A stretch of DNA of 64,000 nucleotides from Eubacteriales bacterium (GTDB taxonomy: Bacteria > Bacillota > Clostridia > Christensenellales > Aristaeellaceae): contig JAQUWD010000001.1 of the NCBI GenBank assembly GCA_028693055.1, positions 62,001 to 126,000 on the forward strand. The letters are read 5' to 3'. Shown here one piece after another: positions 41,465 through 50,331 of this stretch (position 1 is the stretch's first letter; each line of letters opens with the position of its first letter). The notes beneath the pieces are model-generated. The model saw only the letters and a program-made list of their open reading frames with translations, did not search any database and was not told where the DNA came from. The translations under genes were made by a program, and so were the position numbers.

Positions 41465-42544
41465 TCAATGATTTGGTTGCGATGGGGTTGCGCTTGGACT
41501 GTGCCGAATCAGCGGCCCGTCGGGTACCGCAACCCAAAGCCGCTGACAGGGATAGTCGAAAACCATAAGCTCCTCTGCGGGCTGAAAGCCCAACGCCGCG
41601 TAAAAGGAACGGGCAGCGGCTCCCTTGGAGTCGCCTTCCCGATAGGTTACCACGGAGAGCTCCGTCCCTACGGGCAGCGCCGCCGCCGCGGTTTCCACCA
41701 GCCTCGCCCCAAGGCCGTGCCTACGGTATTCCGGCGATACCGCCAAAAAGTCCAGCTCGCCGCGTTCCGTGGAAGAAAGCAGCGCCGCCGCGATTTTGCC
41801 ATCGTAGCGGAACACCCACCCTTCCCCTCGGGCAAGGCGCGCCGCAAGCTGCCTTTCGTAGTCCGACTCCTCAAGGCCCGGAAAGAAATCCCTTGTAGCG
41901 CGTACCAGCGCCATCCAGCCGGGTAGATCGGCTGCCGTTGCGGGATAGGGCGTGCGCAATTCCTGTTCCTCCGGCGGCATGCCCATAATCAGGCTAGTGC
42001 CGCGTTTGACCTCGGTATGATAAAGCCGGAGACGCTCCTGATCCTCATGCAGAATGTAACTGCCAACGCCATGGGTCAGGTACATCGCCGCCACCGTGGG
42101 AGCCAGCACAGGCTGCACGCCGTAATAGGCGCTTTGAATCGCTACGATCTGCTCCAAGTACGGCTCGATCAAGGTCAGGGTATGCTCCCGGATGGCCCAG
42201 CGCACGGTGCGATGCATGTTGTCGGCATACTTTTGGCGGAACTCTGCGGTTTCCCGCTCCATATACTCAAAAAAGTCCTGCATCACTCGGCAGGGATTGC
42301 GGCGGCCATGGGCAACGATTTGGGCAAAATCCGCATTATAGCGGGCAAAGAATCGATCCAAAACGCTGTCGAACACATCGTCCTTATTCTTGAAGTAGTA
42401 GTAAAACAAGCCGACCTCGCCGCCAGCTTTATTCATGATGGAGCGAACCGAGGTGCCGTCGTAGCCCTGCATAAAAAACAATTCCAGCGCGGCTGTCACA
42501 ATTTCCTCGCGCTTCCCGCCCTCAAGAACCGGTTTTCTCGGCAT
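41465..42544 (-). CDS. TetR-family regulator fused to a GNAT acetyltransferase
   Basis: A 359-aa protein. Residues ~10-200 are TetR-like: REEIVTAALELFFMQGYDGT, SVRSIMNKAGGEVGLFYYYF (helix-turn-helix) and a ligand-binding helical domain. Residues ~215-345 form a GNAT domain with LDFLAVSPEYRRHGLGARLV, where RRHGLGA is the acetyl-CoA loop, and SFYAALGFQPAEE. TetR proteins are usually ~200 aa, so the fusion nearly doubles the length. It is the first gene of the cluster and its promoter contains a palindrome in the expected operator position, so autoregulation is likely. Possibly the acetylated ligand is also the effector. Confidence 0.9.
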   Translation of the reverse strand: MPRKPVLEGGKREEIVTAALELFFMQGYDGTSVRSIMNKAGGEVGLFYYYFKNKDDVFDSVLDRFFARYNADFAQIVAHGRRNPCRVMQDFFEYMERETAEFRQKYADNMHRTVRWAIREHTLTLIEPYLEQIVAIQSAYYGVQPVLAPTVAAMYLTHGVGSYILHEDQERLRLYHTEVKRGTSLIMGMPPEEQELRTPYPATAADLPGWMALVRATRDFFPGLEESDYERQLAARLARGEGWVFRYDGKIAAALLSSTERGELDFLAVSPEYRRHGLGARLVETAAAALPVGTELSVVTYREGDSKGAAARSFYAALGFQPAEELMVFDYPCQRLWVAVPDGPLIRHSPSATPSQPNH

Positions 42545-42562
42545 GGTATCCCTCCACAGTAG

Positions 42563-42579
42563 ATTGAATAATGTTCAAT
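42563..42579. promoter_or_regulatory. Palindromic operator, probable TetR-GNAT binding site
   Basis: The perfect inverted repeat ATTGAA-N5-TTCAAT lies just downstream of the -10 element and covers the likely transcription start, 19 bp before the TetR-GNAT ATG. The size and position fit a TetR repressor operator. Confidence 0.7.
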
Positions 42580-42581
42580 TT

Positions 42582-42610
42582 ATTATAGGTTGACGCGGAA
42601 CGCTTGTCAA
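42582..42610 (-). promoter_or_regulatory. Consensus sigma-A promoter of the TetR-GNAT cluster
   Basis: On the minus strand, TTGACA (42605-42610), a 17-bp spacer and TATAAT (42582-42587) match the sigma-A consensus at all twelve positions. Such a strong promoter needs a repressor, in line with the operator at 42563-42579. The rest of the 236-bp gap 42545-42780 is AT-rich and contains no clear feature apart from the next gene's GAGG sequence. Confidence 0.92.
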
Positions 42611-42780
42611 CAGCTTAATCATATTCTAATGTTTTATTGGAACCAACGATCAAACGAATCATCCAGCGGAGCTTAGGCTTTCACCGATGATTAGGATAAC
42701 GCTGCTATGGCTTTTGGCATTGACTGCGTTAAGCTGGAATGGTAGAATCATGCATATTGAATTGCTAATGAGGTGTGACT

Positions 42781-45222
42781 ATGGTCAATGGAACGCCGAC
42801 AGGCCGTCTAATGAGTTTTTGCAGGAAAAATAAAATTTTTATCACATTATTATCTTTACAAGCAATCGTTACCCTTTTGGCGTTTATTGGACTGTTTGCC
42901 GAGCCGATAACCTTGACGCTGGACGCGAAGGACATTTTTCAAAAACAAATCATTGAGGATCTCTCCCAAGCGAAAGAAAACGCAATACAAACAGAGAGTC
43001 GTTTTCAGTTATCGGAAAACGCTGTGGTGATGACTTGGGACACGAATGCCAAAGCTGAACTTGAACAGAAGTTGATCATCCCGCTCAGTCAAGACTTAGT
43101 ACGGCCCGGCGCATATACATTGACCATCGAGTACGAAGCACATCAATATTTGGAAAATTCTTTCAATAATGATCAGGACGGTACAGCCTACTGTACTGTG
43201 TTATCTCCCAACAGTCCAATGACGGTGACAATGGATACAATGAGTTTTTACGACGACCGTACCACCATGCTGAATCGCTTCTGGGTTAGGCCTTTGAGTA
43301 TCCCAAAGGATTTGCGGATGGAAGTTGTCCTAAACACGGGTGACTTACAGATTCACAGCCTTTGCATTCAGGAGCAGCCGGTGTATCGTTGGATACAGCT
43401 GCTGGAGGCCCTGCTAGGAACGGCCGTTTTAGTTGGTGGGTACATGCTTGTTCGGGCAAGAAAACGACATAAATGCACGGGGTTTGACAAGCAGCTGAAA
43501 ACCGGGTTCGTTCTGTTTGGCATCATCCTACTCTCCAGTATGCCACTGTTTACAGATTTTCTGTATGTGGGTCATGATTTGCTTTTTCACTTAGAACGGA
43601 TCGCTTCCATTGCGGAGGAATTGCAGGCGGGGCAGTTTCCTGTACGCATGCAGACGGGTATGCTTGATGGCTTTGGCTATGCTACCTCGCTTTACTATTG
43701 CGACCTGTTTTTATATCTCCCTGCGCTGCTGTATAATTGCATGCTGCCGTTACGAACCTGTTATCAAATCTACGCTTTGCTGGTAAACGCGGCAACAACC
43801 CTGATTAGCTACTATTGTTTTTCCAAAATGACCAAGAACAAAATGTTTGGTTTGCTGGGAACAGCTATTTATGTACTGTCGACCTACCGAATGGCTAATG
43901 TGCATCTTCGTGCGGCTGTGGGGGAATATACGGCGATAGCCTTTATTCCGTTGGTAGCGTTAGGGTTATACCAAATTTATTGTTCTCAAAAGCCTCGCTA
44001 CAGGGAATGGCTGCCGCTAGCGCTGGGCATGGCAGGAAGCGTTCAAAGCCATGTGATTACTACTGAAATCACAGCGGCTTTTATCGGGCTTATTTTCATT
44101 ATCTATTTAAGAAAAAGCATGCGTTGGGCACGAATCGCGGCATTTTGCAAGGCCGGTCTGCTGGCTGCCGGGCTGAGCTTATGGTATCTGGTTCCCCTGC
44201 TTACCTCCATGATGAGCATGGACGTACATGTGAACAATGTCATACCTCATATACAAGAGCACGGGGTTTATTTATTCCAGCTGTTAGAAATTTTGTTACC
44301 CGGAAGCGGCCTATCCCTGATCACAGCGAGTACCAACAACGAAATGCCGCTAGGCGTTGGCTTACCGCTGTTGCTTGGGCTTATGCTTTCGTTGTACTGC
44401 CTAATCAAAAGCAAAGAATGGAAGGTGGAGCAGCGAAAAGAGTTTCGGCTCATGAAAATATGCTTGATTCTAGGCGTGCTGGCTATGCTCCTGTCGCTAC
44501 GCAGCACACCGTGGGATAGCTTGAAAGCCCTGCTAGACGAACGGATCGCAAAACTATTCTTAGTTATTCAATTCCCTTGGCGCTATTTAGCGTTTGCAAC
44601 ATTTCTACTGGCAATCTCCACGTCAATTGCCATGATGCTGGTTTATGAATTTGTTCGTCCACAGTGGAAAACCATATCGCTACTAATGGTGAGCGCAATC
44701 GTGCTAACCGTAGGCGTATTTACCCTGCAATTCACCAATCAGGTGAAGGGACGAAGCTTTAACGTGATCAACACATGGGAGGAAATGGATATCGGCGGTG
44801 CGGAGTATCTATTAGAAAACGCAGCCACACCCTATGAGACCACCGTTCGGACAGCCGGGGAAGGGATTCGCGTGATCAGCTATGAAAAGAAAAATAGTGT
44901 GGCGCGAGTCGTATGTGAGAATACCGGCGACGAAGCGGGAAATGTCATTCTGCCTATTTATGCTTATAACGGCTATGCAGCCTACGACGAAAGCACTGGA
45001 AACCGCATCGAGATGAATGAGTATATCAACCGACGGTTAAGGCTGGTGCTGTATCCCGGATACCAGGGAACCGTCCTCGTTAAGTATGAAGCGCCTACTC
45101 TTTGGAGAATCTCCGAAGCGGTTTCACTGCTGTCCTACCTATGGCTTGCAATCTTTGCATGGGTGAAGCGGCGAAAGCGGAGAGCCGCCCTTTCCTCCGT
45201 TGAGAATCGTATGAACCCATAG
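42781..45222 (+). CDS. Large polytopic membrane protein with PTPS-related/GT-C-like domain
   Basis: An 813-aa membrane protein. After a short cytoplasmic N-terminus and first helix (~16-40) there is an extracytoplasmic beta-rich domain (~45-200), then about ten helices. The segment VGHDLLFHLERIASIAEEL at ~263 and the following FPVRMQTGMLDGFGYATSLY are typical of the membrane domain named after 6-pyruvoyl-tetrahydropterin synthase-related proteins, which has GT-C features. A C-terminal soluble domain (~640-770) precedes the final helix. The ATG at 42781 has GAGG 7 nt upstream; the in-frame GTG at 42775 is less likely. Base use is visibly more AT-rich than in its neighbours. Confidence 0.7.
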   Translation: MVNGTPTGRLMSFCRKNKIFITLLSLQAIVTLLAFIGLFAEPITLTLDAKDIFQKQIIEDLSQAKENAIQTESRFQLSENAVVMTWDTNAKAELEQKLIIPLSQDLVRPGAYTLTIEYEAHQYLENSFNNDQDGTAYCTVLSPNSPMTVTMDTMSFYDDRTTMLNRFWVRPLSIPKDLRMEVVLNTGDLQIHSLCIQEQPVYRWIQLLEALLGTAVLVGGYMLVRARKRHKCTGFDKQLKTGFVLFGIILLSSMPLFTDFLYVGHDLLFHLERIASIAEELQAGQFPVRMQTGMLDGFGYATSLYYCDLFLYLPALLYNCMLPLRTCYQIYALLVNAATTLISYYCFSKMTKNKMFGLLGTAIYVLSTYRMANVHLRAAVGEYTAIAFIPLVALGLYQIYCSQKPRYREWLPLALGMAGSVQSHVITTEITAAFIGLIFIIYLRKSMRWARIAAFCKAGLLAAGLSLWYLVPLLTSMMSMDVHVNNVIPHIQEHGVYLFQLLEILLPGSGLSLITASTNNEMPLGVGLPLLLGLMLSLYCLIKSKEWKVEQRKEFRLMKICLILGVLAMLLSLRSTPWDSLKALLDERIAKLFLVIQFPWRYLAFATFLLAISTSIAMMLVYEFVRPQWKTISLLMVSAIVLTVGVFTLQFTNQVKGRSFNVINTWEEMDIGGAEYLLENAATPYETTVRTAGEGIRVISYEKKNSVARVVCENTGDEAGNVILPIYAYNGYAAYDESTGNRIEMNEYINRRLRLVLYPGYQGTVLVKYEAPTLWRISEAVSLLSYLWLAIFAWVKRRKRRAALSSVENRMNP

Positions 45223-45232
45223 CGGGGAAGCC

Positions 45233-47113
45233 TTACCGGCAAGACCATCCGCAGGGATAAAGCACTTGATCAAGCTGAATTTCCCGCAATTCGTTCAAAG
45301 CGTAAACCGTAACGGGCAACGTCCCTTGCGCCTGACCCGCGCCAAAAATCACGTCGATAGCCGCCGGAAGATTCGGCCCATAGGCATAGCTGGAATCGGT
45401 AGAAGCTGTATCGCTCATTCCCGATGGATTATACGCCGCGACCAACCCTCGCGCCTGGGTAAGCAGCGCCGCGTCCTGCACCAAGTGCATACTCACATCG
45501 CAGTAGGGAATACCGCGCTTGTTAAGCGCGTCCACGATGAAAACGGGCATATCGCTTTGCCAATTGTCAGGGGCCAAACGAGCGACGGAGGATATTTCGC
45601 TATCCAACACCACAGCGTCCGCGCTGTCAATGAGCATCTGCAATTCGCTCTCTACGGCGGTACAGGACTGATAGCTATAGGTTTCCAGCTCAACCGCCGG
45701 CAGCTTTCCCTCCTTCATTAAGCGCTCCACAGCAAAGCGCATAGAGGTTAGCTCGTTGCCATAAGCTGCGATTAGCAGCAGCTTGTCGCCCTCCTTCAGA
45801 CGAATAGGCAGCATATCGTCATTGGCGATCACGGTAACAGCCGCGCACGCAAGCCTGCGCTCCGTCTGGCGATGCTCCTCGCTGGCGATTGTTTGACGCG
45901 CCGCCTCAAGAGTGCGCTGGGAGGGCTTGAGCACACCGTTTTCTTCCTTTACTTTCATAATCCGCCTAACGGAGGCTTCTAGCTGCGCCCGCGTTAAGCG
46001 GCCGCTTTCCACCGCCGCCTCCACCCGACCAACAGCTTCATTAAAAAGCGCGATATCACCGGGGCATACAATTTCCACCGGCATCAGGGCTAAATCCACG
46101 CCTGCCTCAAAGGCACGCACCATCGCCTCACCCGCCCCAAAATGAAGCGCAATCGCGTCCATATTCATCGCATCGGTCATGATCACGCCTTCAAAGCCCA
46201 TCTTCTCGCGCAGCAGATGGGTCAGGATTTGCTTTGACAGCGTCGCTGGAAGGTAAATAGCTTCGCCAGTGGACGCGGATACAGCGGTCGTGTCATCCAA
46301 CGCCGGATATTGAATATGGGCGGTCATGATTACCTGTACGCCCGCGTCAATGGCTGCCTGAAAGGGAACAAGCTCCGTGCTTTCAATCTCTTCCAGCGTT
46401 TTGGTAACGACCGGCAGCGCACTGTGGGAATCCGTCTGAGTATCGCCATGCCCCGGAAAGTGCTTAACAATTGGGATCACGCCCCCATCCGTAAGCCCCT
46501 GCATAAAGGCTACGCCCAGCTCGGCGACCTTAGAAGGAGACTCGCCAAAGGAACGCACGTTGATAACCGGATTCAGGGGGTTATTATTCACATCCAAAGA
46601 CGGCCCGCAATCCATGGTAAAGCCAAGGGCGGAAAGCTCTTCGCCAATCACAGCCCCCGCGGCTTTCGCGTCCTCCACCTTGCCGATAGCGCCCAGCGCC
46701 ATATTGCCCGGCATGGAGGTTCCCTGTGCAAGGCGCGTGACATAGCCGCCCTCCTGGTCGACCGTCACAAGCATGGCGGGCGCGCCCGCATCTGTGACCG
46801 CGGACTGAAAAGCTTGGATGAGCCGATAGGTTCCCTCCGTACTTCTGGTGTTGTTGGCAAACAGAATCACCCCTCCCGGCTGGTACTCGGCAAAGAAGGC
46901 GCGGACGCTCTCATTCATTTCCGTCAAATCGGGAAGGTTTTTGCGTTCCTCTTTATCTGTGACATCCGTTTCCGACCACCGACGAACGCTGACCATGGTT
47001 TTTTGCAAAATCAACTGCCGCACAGTCATCGTGGAAGGATCATTTTCCGCTTTTCCCACCGCTGGGAGTAATAACAGCGCCATTACCAGAAGAAGGCTTA
47101 TGTGCTTTGTCAT
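45233..47113 (-). CDS. Secreted GH3 beta-N-acetylhexosaminidase-like enzyme (NagZ type)
   Basis: Cleaves N-acetylglucosamine from muropeptides or other glycans outside the cell. The 626-aa protein has a signal peptide (MTKHISLLLVMALLLLPAVG), then the GH3 catalytic barrel with VTVDQEGGYVTRL, KHFPGHGDTQTDSH (the NagZ His-Asp acid/base loop, ~225) and MTDAMNMDAI with the nucleophile Asp. The C-terminal ~200 residues form an alpha/beta sandwich-like domain. The ATG at 47113 follows GGAG; the frame runs to 47137. It is convergent with the large membrane-protein gene. A wall-recycling role is likely. Confidence 0.88.
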   Translation of the reverse strand: MTKHISLLLVMALLLLPAVGKAENDPSTMTVRQLILQKTMVSVRRWSETDVTDKEERKNLPDLTEMNESVRAFFAEYQPGGVILFANNTRSTEGTYRLIQAFQSAVTDAGAPAMLVTVDQEGGYVTRLAQGTSMPGNMALGAIGKVEDAKAAGAVIGEELSALGFTMDCGPSLDVNNNPLNPVINVRSFGESPSKVAELGVAFMQGLTDGGVIPIVKHFPGHGDTQTDSHSALPVVTKTLEEIESTELVPFQAAIDAGVQVIMTAHIQYPALDDTTAVSASTGEAIYLPATLSKQILTHLLREKMGFEGVIMTDAMNMDAIALHFGAGEAMVRAFEAGVDLALMPVEIVCPGDIALFNEAVGRVEAAVESGRLTRAQLEASVRRIMKVKEENGVLKPSQRTLEAARQTIASEEHRQTERRLACAAVTVIANDDMLPIRLKEGDKLLLIAAYGNELTSMRFAVERLMKEGKLPAVELETYSYQSCTAVESELQMLIDSADAVVLDSEISSVARLAPDNWQSDMPVFIVDALNKRGIPYCDVSMHLVQDAALLTQARGLVAAYNPSGMSDTASTDSSYAYGPNLPAAIDVIFGAGQAQGTLPVTVYALNELREIQLDQVLYPCGWSCR

Positions 47114-47314
47114 AGGGATCGCTCCGTTCGTAATCATACTTTTCCTGTCGAATCGACTGTATAGGTCGGTGCAAAAAGGGCTATGGGGATTGTTGAGAGA
47201 TGAATACGGCTATTCGCATGCTGTCATTTTACCACAGATGCGGGCGCTCGTCCACAACGGCGTTAAAGGGGAGCGAGCCGTTTGGCTGCGTTGCGACGAG
47301 AAAAAGGTTTTCAG
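47114..47314. other. Divergent intergenic region between GH3 and CHAP-like genes
   Basis: About 200 bp without a gene. Its minus strand carries TATACA near 47158-47163, a possible -10 for the GH3 gene, without a clear -35. The plus-strand promoter follows at 47315-47343. No stable hairpin was noticed. Confidence 0.35.
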
Positions 47315-47343
47315 TTTCCATCCTTCGGCAATTGTGATATACT
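47315..47343 (+). promoter_or_regulatory. Sigma-A-type promoter of the CHAP-like hydrolase gene
   Basis: TTTCCA (47315-47320), a 17-bp spacer and TATACT (47338-47343) lie about 50 bp upstream of the chosen ATG. Four of six -35 bases match the consensus. Confidence 0.55.
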
Positions 47344-47391
47344 GGGGATGTGGATTGGACCTTTTACGAAAGGAGCCTTGGCTCGCCGCTT

Positions 47392-48417
47392 ATGAAACAA
47401 CTGTTGAAACGAACCTCTTTAGGGATGCTGACAGCCTGTTTGATGCTATGCTTTGCCCTTCCCGCCTCGGCGGCTGAGGATTTGACCCCTCTTTTTGAAG
47501 CCGCGCGGCAAGCGCTGCTTACCCCCGCTCAAGAAGGCTGCGCTACGGATACCTACGCTTTGCACACGGGGGACAGCGCCTACGTACCTTATACCTCCCC
47601 CGGCGTCATCCCGTACGATCAGCAGGAAACCGCGGAGATCGCTTCTCCCGTGGGCAGCTTTTCCTCCGCTGATGAAAGCATCGTCACGGTAAGCGAGCTA
47701 GGTGTGATGACAGTCGTAGTTCCCGGACAAGTAGACGTGACCTACCACGGGCCGGAGGGCGACCGGGTACTGAGCGTTACCGTAGCGGACGACAACCTGC
47801 CGGAAGCCATTAAAAACTACATTTATATACTGCGCAGGGAGTTTTACGAGGTACAGCGCGCCAAGCTGCCCAAATACAACCAGTACGCCAAATGGTATTA
47901 CGGACGAAAAAACGAAGTGGGCTGGTGCTCGGTTTTCACCATCTACTGCGCCAACGCCGCCGGTACCAACCCCATCAAGAAAACAGAGGTGGACGTCGCC
48001 AACCCGCCCATGGTGCAATTCCTTCGGGAGGGTCAGGTAGGAAACCAGTATGACGGCTTTTGGGAGATGGGACGCTTCGTAGGCGTTCCAAAGCCCGGTT
48101 ATTTGGTGATTTACGCCGAAATGAACAACGAATACCGCACCACCCACATCGGCTCCGTGATTGATGTAAAAGAGCTGGGCGAGGGCAAATATGCCGTTAC
48201 CACCGTGGAGGGCAATATGTCCAACTCGGTAAAGAGCTACTCCTATGTGTACGACAGTAACGCGGACAACCATCTGGTAACCGGGGAGGATAAGAAGGTT
48301 CGCCTGCAAAACAACATGAGCACGCTGCCCGAAAGCGAGCAGACCGACCCGCTGGTACAGTACACGCTACACACCAATCACTGGTCTGTATTCGGTTTTT
48401 GCCAAACATGGGAATAA
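47392..48417 (+). CDS. Secreted BIG2 + CHAP-like cysteine hydrolase
   Basis: A 341-aa secreted protein. A signal peptide ([20 protein letters not shown], cut near ASA-AED) is followed by a BIG2-like domain (~65-125; [20 protein letters not shown]) and a CHAP-type domain (~130-341). There, [18 protein letters not shown] carries the probable catalytic Cys, and [10 protein letters not shown] carries the His, with [10 protein letters not shown] before it. CHAP enzymes are amidases or endopeptidases that cut peptidoglycan. The ATG at 47392 is chosen because the signal peptide starts there; GGAG lies 16 nt upstream, and a GTG at 47350 is the alternative. Confidence 0.78.
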   Translation: MKQLLKRTSLGMLTACLMLCFALPASAAEDLTPLFEAARQALLTPAQEGCATDTYALHTGDSAYVPYTSPGVIPYDQQETAEIASPVGSFSSADESIVTVSELGVMTVVVPGQVDVTYHGPEGDRVLSVTVADDNLPEAIKNYIYILRREFYEVQRAKLPKYNQYAKWYYGRKNEVGWCSVFTIYCANAAGTNPIKKTEVDVANPPMVQFLREGQVGNQYDGFWEMGRFVGVPKPGYLVIYAEMNNEYRTTHIGSVIDVKELGEGKYAVTTVEGNMSNSVKSYSYVYDSNADNHLVTGEDKKVRLQNNMSTLPESEQTDPLVQYTLHTNHWSVFGFCQTWE

Positions 48418-48421
48418 ACGG

Positions 48422-48449
48422 TTTATTCCTACGAATTACAGGGTATACT
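48422..48449 (+). promoter_or_regulatory. Possible promoter of rubrerythrin
   Basis: TATACT (48444-48449) lies 48 bp before the rubrerythrin ATG, with only a weak -35 (TTTATT, 16-bp spacing). No clear PerR-type box was seen in the 79-bp gap. Confidence 0.4.
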
Positions 48450-48496
48450 ATGCAGGAAAGCATATACCAATAGAGATTTTTGAGGAGGTACATGTT

Positions 48497-49039
48497 ATGA
48501 AACCCTTAAAAGGAACAAAAACCGAAGCCAATTTGATGACCGCCTTTGCCGGTGAGAGCCAAGCTCGCAACAAATACACCTACTATGCGTCCAAAGCCCG
48601 CAAGGAAGGCTATGTGCAAATTGCCACTCTGTTTGAAGAGACCGCCAACAACGAAAAGGAGCATGCCAAGCTGTGGTTCAAGCTGCTCCATGACGGCGAT
48701 ATTCCCACCACCGAGGTAAACCTGCTGGACGCAGCCGACGGCGAGAATTACGAGTGGACCGACATGTACGCAAAAATGGCTGAGGAAGCCAAGGAAGAGG
48801 GCTTCGAGGCCATCGCGTGGACCTTTGCGGCTGTTGCCAAAATTGAAAAGGGTCACGAGGAGCGTTATCGCAAGCTGCTGAGCAACATCAAGGAAGGCAT
48901 CGTTTTCAGCCGCGACGGAGATATGATTTGGGAATGCTCCAACTGCGGTCACATCGTGATCGGCCCCAAGGCTCCCGAGCTTTGCCCGGTATGCAAGCAT
49001 CCCAAGGCTTATTTCCAGATTAAGGCTCAGAATTACTAA
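48497..49039 (+). CDS. rbr: Rubrerythrin
   Basis: Reduces hydrogen peroxide in anaerobes. The 180-aa protein has the ferritin-like diiron domain with its Glu ligands in [24 protein letters not shown] and [13 protein letters not shown], then a C-terminal rubredoxin domain with [12 protein letters not shown] and [11 protein letters not shown] that holds one iron via four cysteines. Normal length. The ATG follows GAGGAGGT with good spacing. It is a single gene, ended by the dispersed repeat at 49088-49220. Confidence 0.96.
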   Translation: MKPLKGTKTEANLMTAFAGESQARNKYTYYASKARKEGYVQIATLFEETANNEKEHAKLWFKLLHDGDIPTTEVNLLDAADGENYEWTDMYAKMAEEAKEEGFEAIAWTFAAVAKIEKGHEERYRKLLSNIKEGIVFSRDGDMIWECSNCGHIVIGPKAPELCPVCKHPKAYFQIKAQNY

Positions 49040-49087
49040 GCCGCAAAGCATGCAATGCAGCCCTCAAACTGTTGCCCCCTTTAGAGG

Positions 49088-49220
49088 GTGTCGGGGGAGC
49101 CCGTAGGCTCCCCTGAATGCATTCGTATCGACAGGCTTTGCCGGGCGGGCGGGCAGTTTGCGGCAAAGCCGCAAACATTACCCGTAACTGGCGAAAAAGC
49201 GCGTGGCGCTTTTTTGACAC
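49088..49220 (+). repeat. Dispersed 133-bp intergenic repeat, copy 3
   Basis: The same length and ends (GTGTC...GACAC) as copy 1, on the plus strand, 48 bp after the rubrerythrin stop. The GTTTGCGGC/GCCGCAAAC hairpin and the final AAAAAGCGC/GCGCTTTTTT hairpin are intact, though the loop is GTG instead of GTA. The second hairpin (GGCTTTGCC) is weaker than in copy 1. It fills most of the 257-bp gap 49040-49296. Confidence 0.9.
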
Positions 49221-49296
49221 ACTGTGGGCTGCATCACCGTAGGCGTGTGGTGCAGCCCTCTTTACACCCGAACCACGAGAGAGGACGCTTCCGTCT

Positions 49297-50262
49297 ATGC
49301 ACTATTCGATATTTTTCCGTCGGCTGGCAGCAGCGCTGCTATGCCTGACGCTCCTTTTTTCCACAGCGGCAGCTCAAACCGCTGTACCCCCGGCAGCCGA
49401 CCCATCCGATGTAATCCAGCTGGTCCCCACCCAGGATTTTCCTTCGCTGCTGGGGCAGGAGCATACGCTGGCGGTCTACTGCGTCCCCGTGGGAGCGCAG
49501 GATTGCTACCTCATTGTGTGCGACGGTCAAGCCATGGTGTTGGACTGCGCGGCAATCGGGCGCGAGCCTTCGCCGGACTTTCTATTTCAGCTATTGGAGG
49601 GGCTGGGCATTACAAGGCTTGCCTACGCCGTCAATACCCATCCTCACGCCGACCATATCAACGGCTTTCCCCAACTGCTTGAGAAAATCCCCGCCGATGA
49701 ATTTCTAACGGTTTTTCCTCCTACCTATGACAAAAAGCAAAAGCGTCTCCTCAAAGCATTGGACCAGCTTAACGTACCTGTGCGCCTCTATGTGGAGGGG
49801 CAGCCGCTGAACCTCGGAAGCGCCCAAATTGATACATACCGCTATCATAAAAGCAAGAATACCAATGATCTATCCTTGGTGATGCATATCCGCTACGGCG
49901 AGCGTACCATTCTGCTAACGGCGGATATCGGACTGACCTCCCAGCGAAAGCAAGCAGAGAAATACGGCGACGCTTGGAAATCCGATATCTTAAAAATACC
50001 CCATCACGGCGTGGGCGGTCTCTCCACAGATATGCTAGATATCGTTGACCCTAAGCTGTGCTTCATGAGCAATGGTAAATCCACCAGCAATAAGCTGTCC
50101 CGCTCCTTGCTGGAAAAGCGTGGACTTCCCTATTATCTCACCGCCCGGCAATGCTTGGTCATGGTCACCGACGGCACGGTTTGGCAGGTGCAGCAATGGG
50201 AAAAGGACGCCATACAGCTGCCCACGCTTCATTGGAACCCTCATATAAGCAACCCAATCTAA
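49297..50262 (+). CDS. Secreted metallo-beta-lactamase-fold hydrolase (ComEC C-terminal-like)
   Basis: A 321-aa secreted protein. The signal peptide ends near AAAQTAVPPA. The hydrolase domain has the metal motif NTHPHADHINGF (H-x-H-x-DH, ~114), LVMHIRYGERTILLTADIGL and KIPHHGVGG, a pattern close to the C-terminal domain of ComEC/Rec2 proteins and to small secreted nucleases. The membrane channel of ComEC is absent. It may cleave extracellular nucleic acid or phosphodiesters; the substrate is unknown. It follows the repeat at 49088-49220 and is alone in this direction, with no clear promoter seen. Confidence 0.85.
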   Translation: MHYSIFFRRLAAALLCLTLLFSTAAAQTAVPPAADPSDVIQLVPTQDFPSLLGQEHTLAVYCVPVGAQDCYLIVCDGQAMVLDCAAIGREPSPDFLFQLLEGLGITRLAYAVNTHPHADHINGFPQLLEKIPADEFLTVFPPTYDKKQKRLLKALDQLNVPVRLYVEGQPLNLGSAQIDTYRYHKSKNTNDLSLVMHIRYGERTILLTADIGLTSQRKQAEKYGDAWKSDILKIPHHGVGGLSTDMLDIVDPKLCFMSNGKSTSNKLSRSLLEKRGLPYYLTARQCLVMVTDGTVWQVQQWEKDAIQLPTLHWNPHISNPI

Positions 50263-50290
50263 AGCAAAGTAAGCATTATTTGTCTCTCTG

Positions 50291-50299
50291 TGTTATACT
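50291..50299 (+). promoter_or_regulatory. Extended -10 promoter before the GT4 gene and the cytoskeletal operon
   Basis: TGTTATACT is a TGn-TATACT extended -10 element 32 bp upstream of the TTG start at 50332. There is no other clear promoter before 59925, so it may drive the GT4 gene together with the following NTPase cluster. Confidence 0.55.
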
Positions 50300-50331
50300 G
50301 AAGGTATCCTGACACAGGGAGGCTTTTTTCA

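Noticed and set aside
40212-41471. A 419-codon plus-strand frame across the flavodoxin-like gene and its neighbour.
   Set aside because: It spans two minus-strand genes that have good starts and spacing; its protein shows no family features and is very rich in Arg and Pro.
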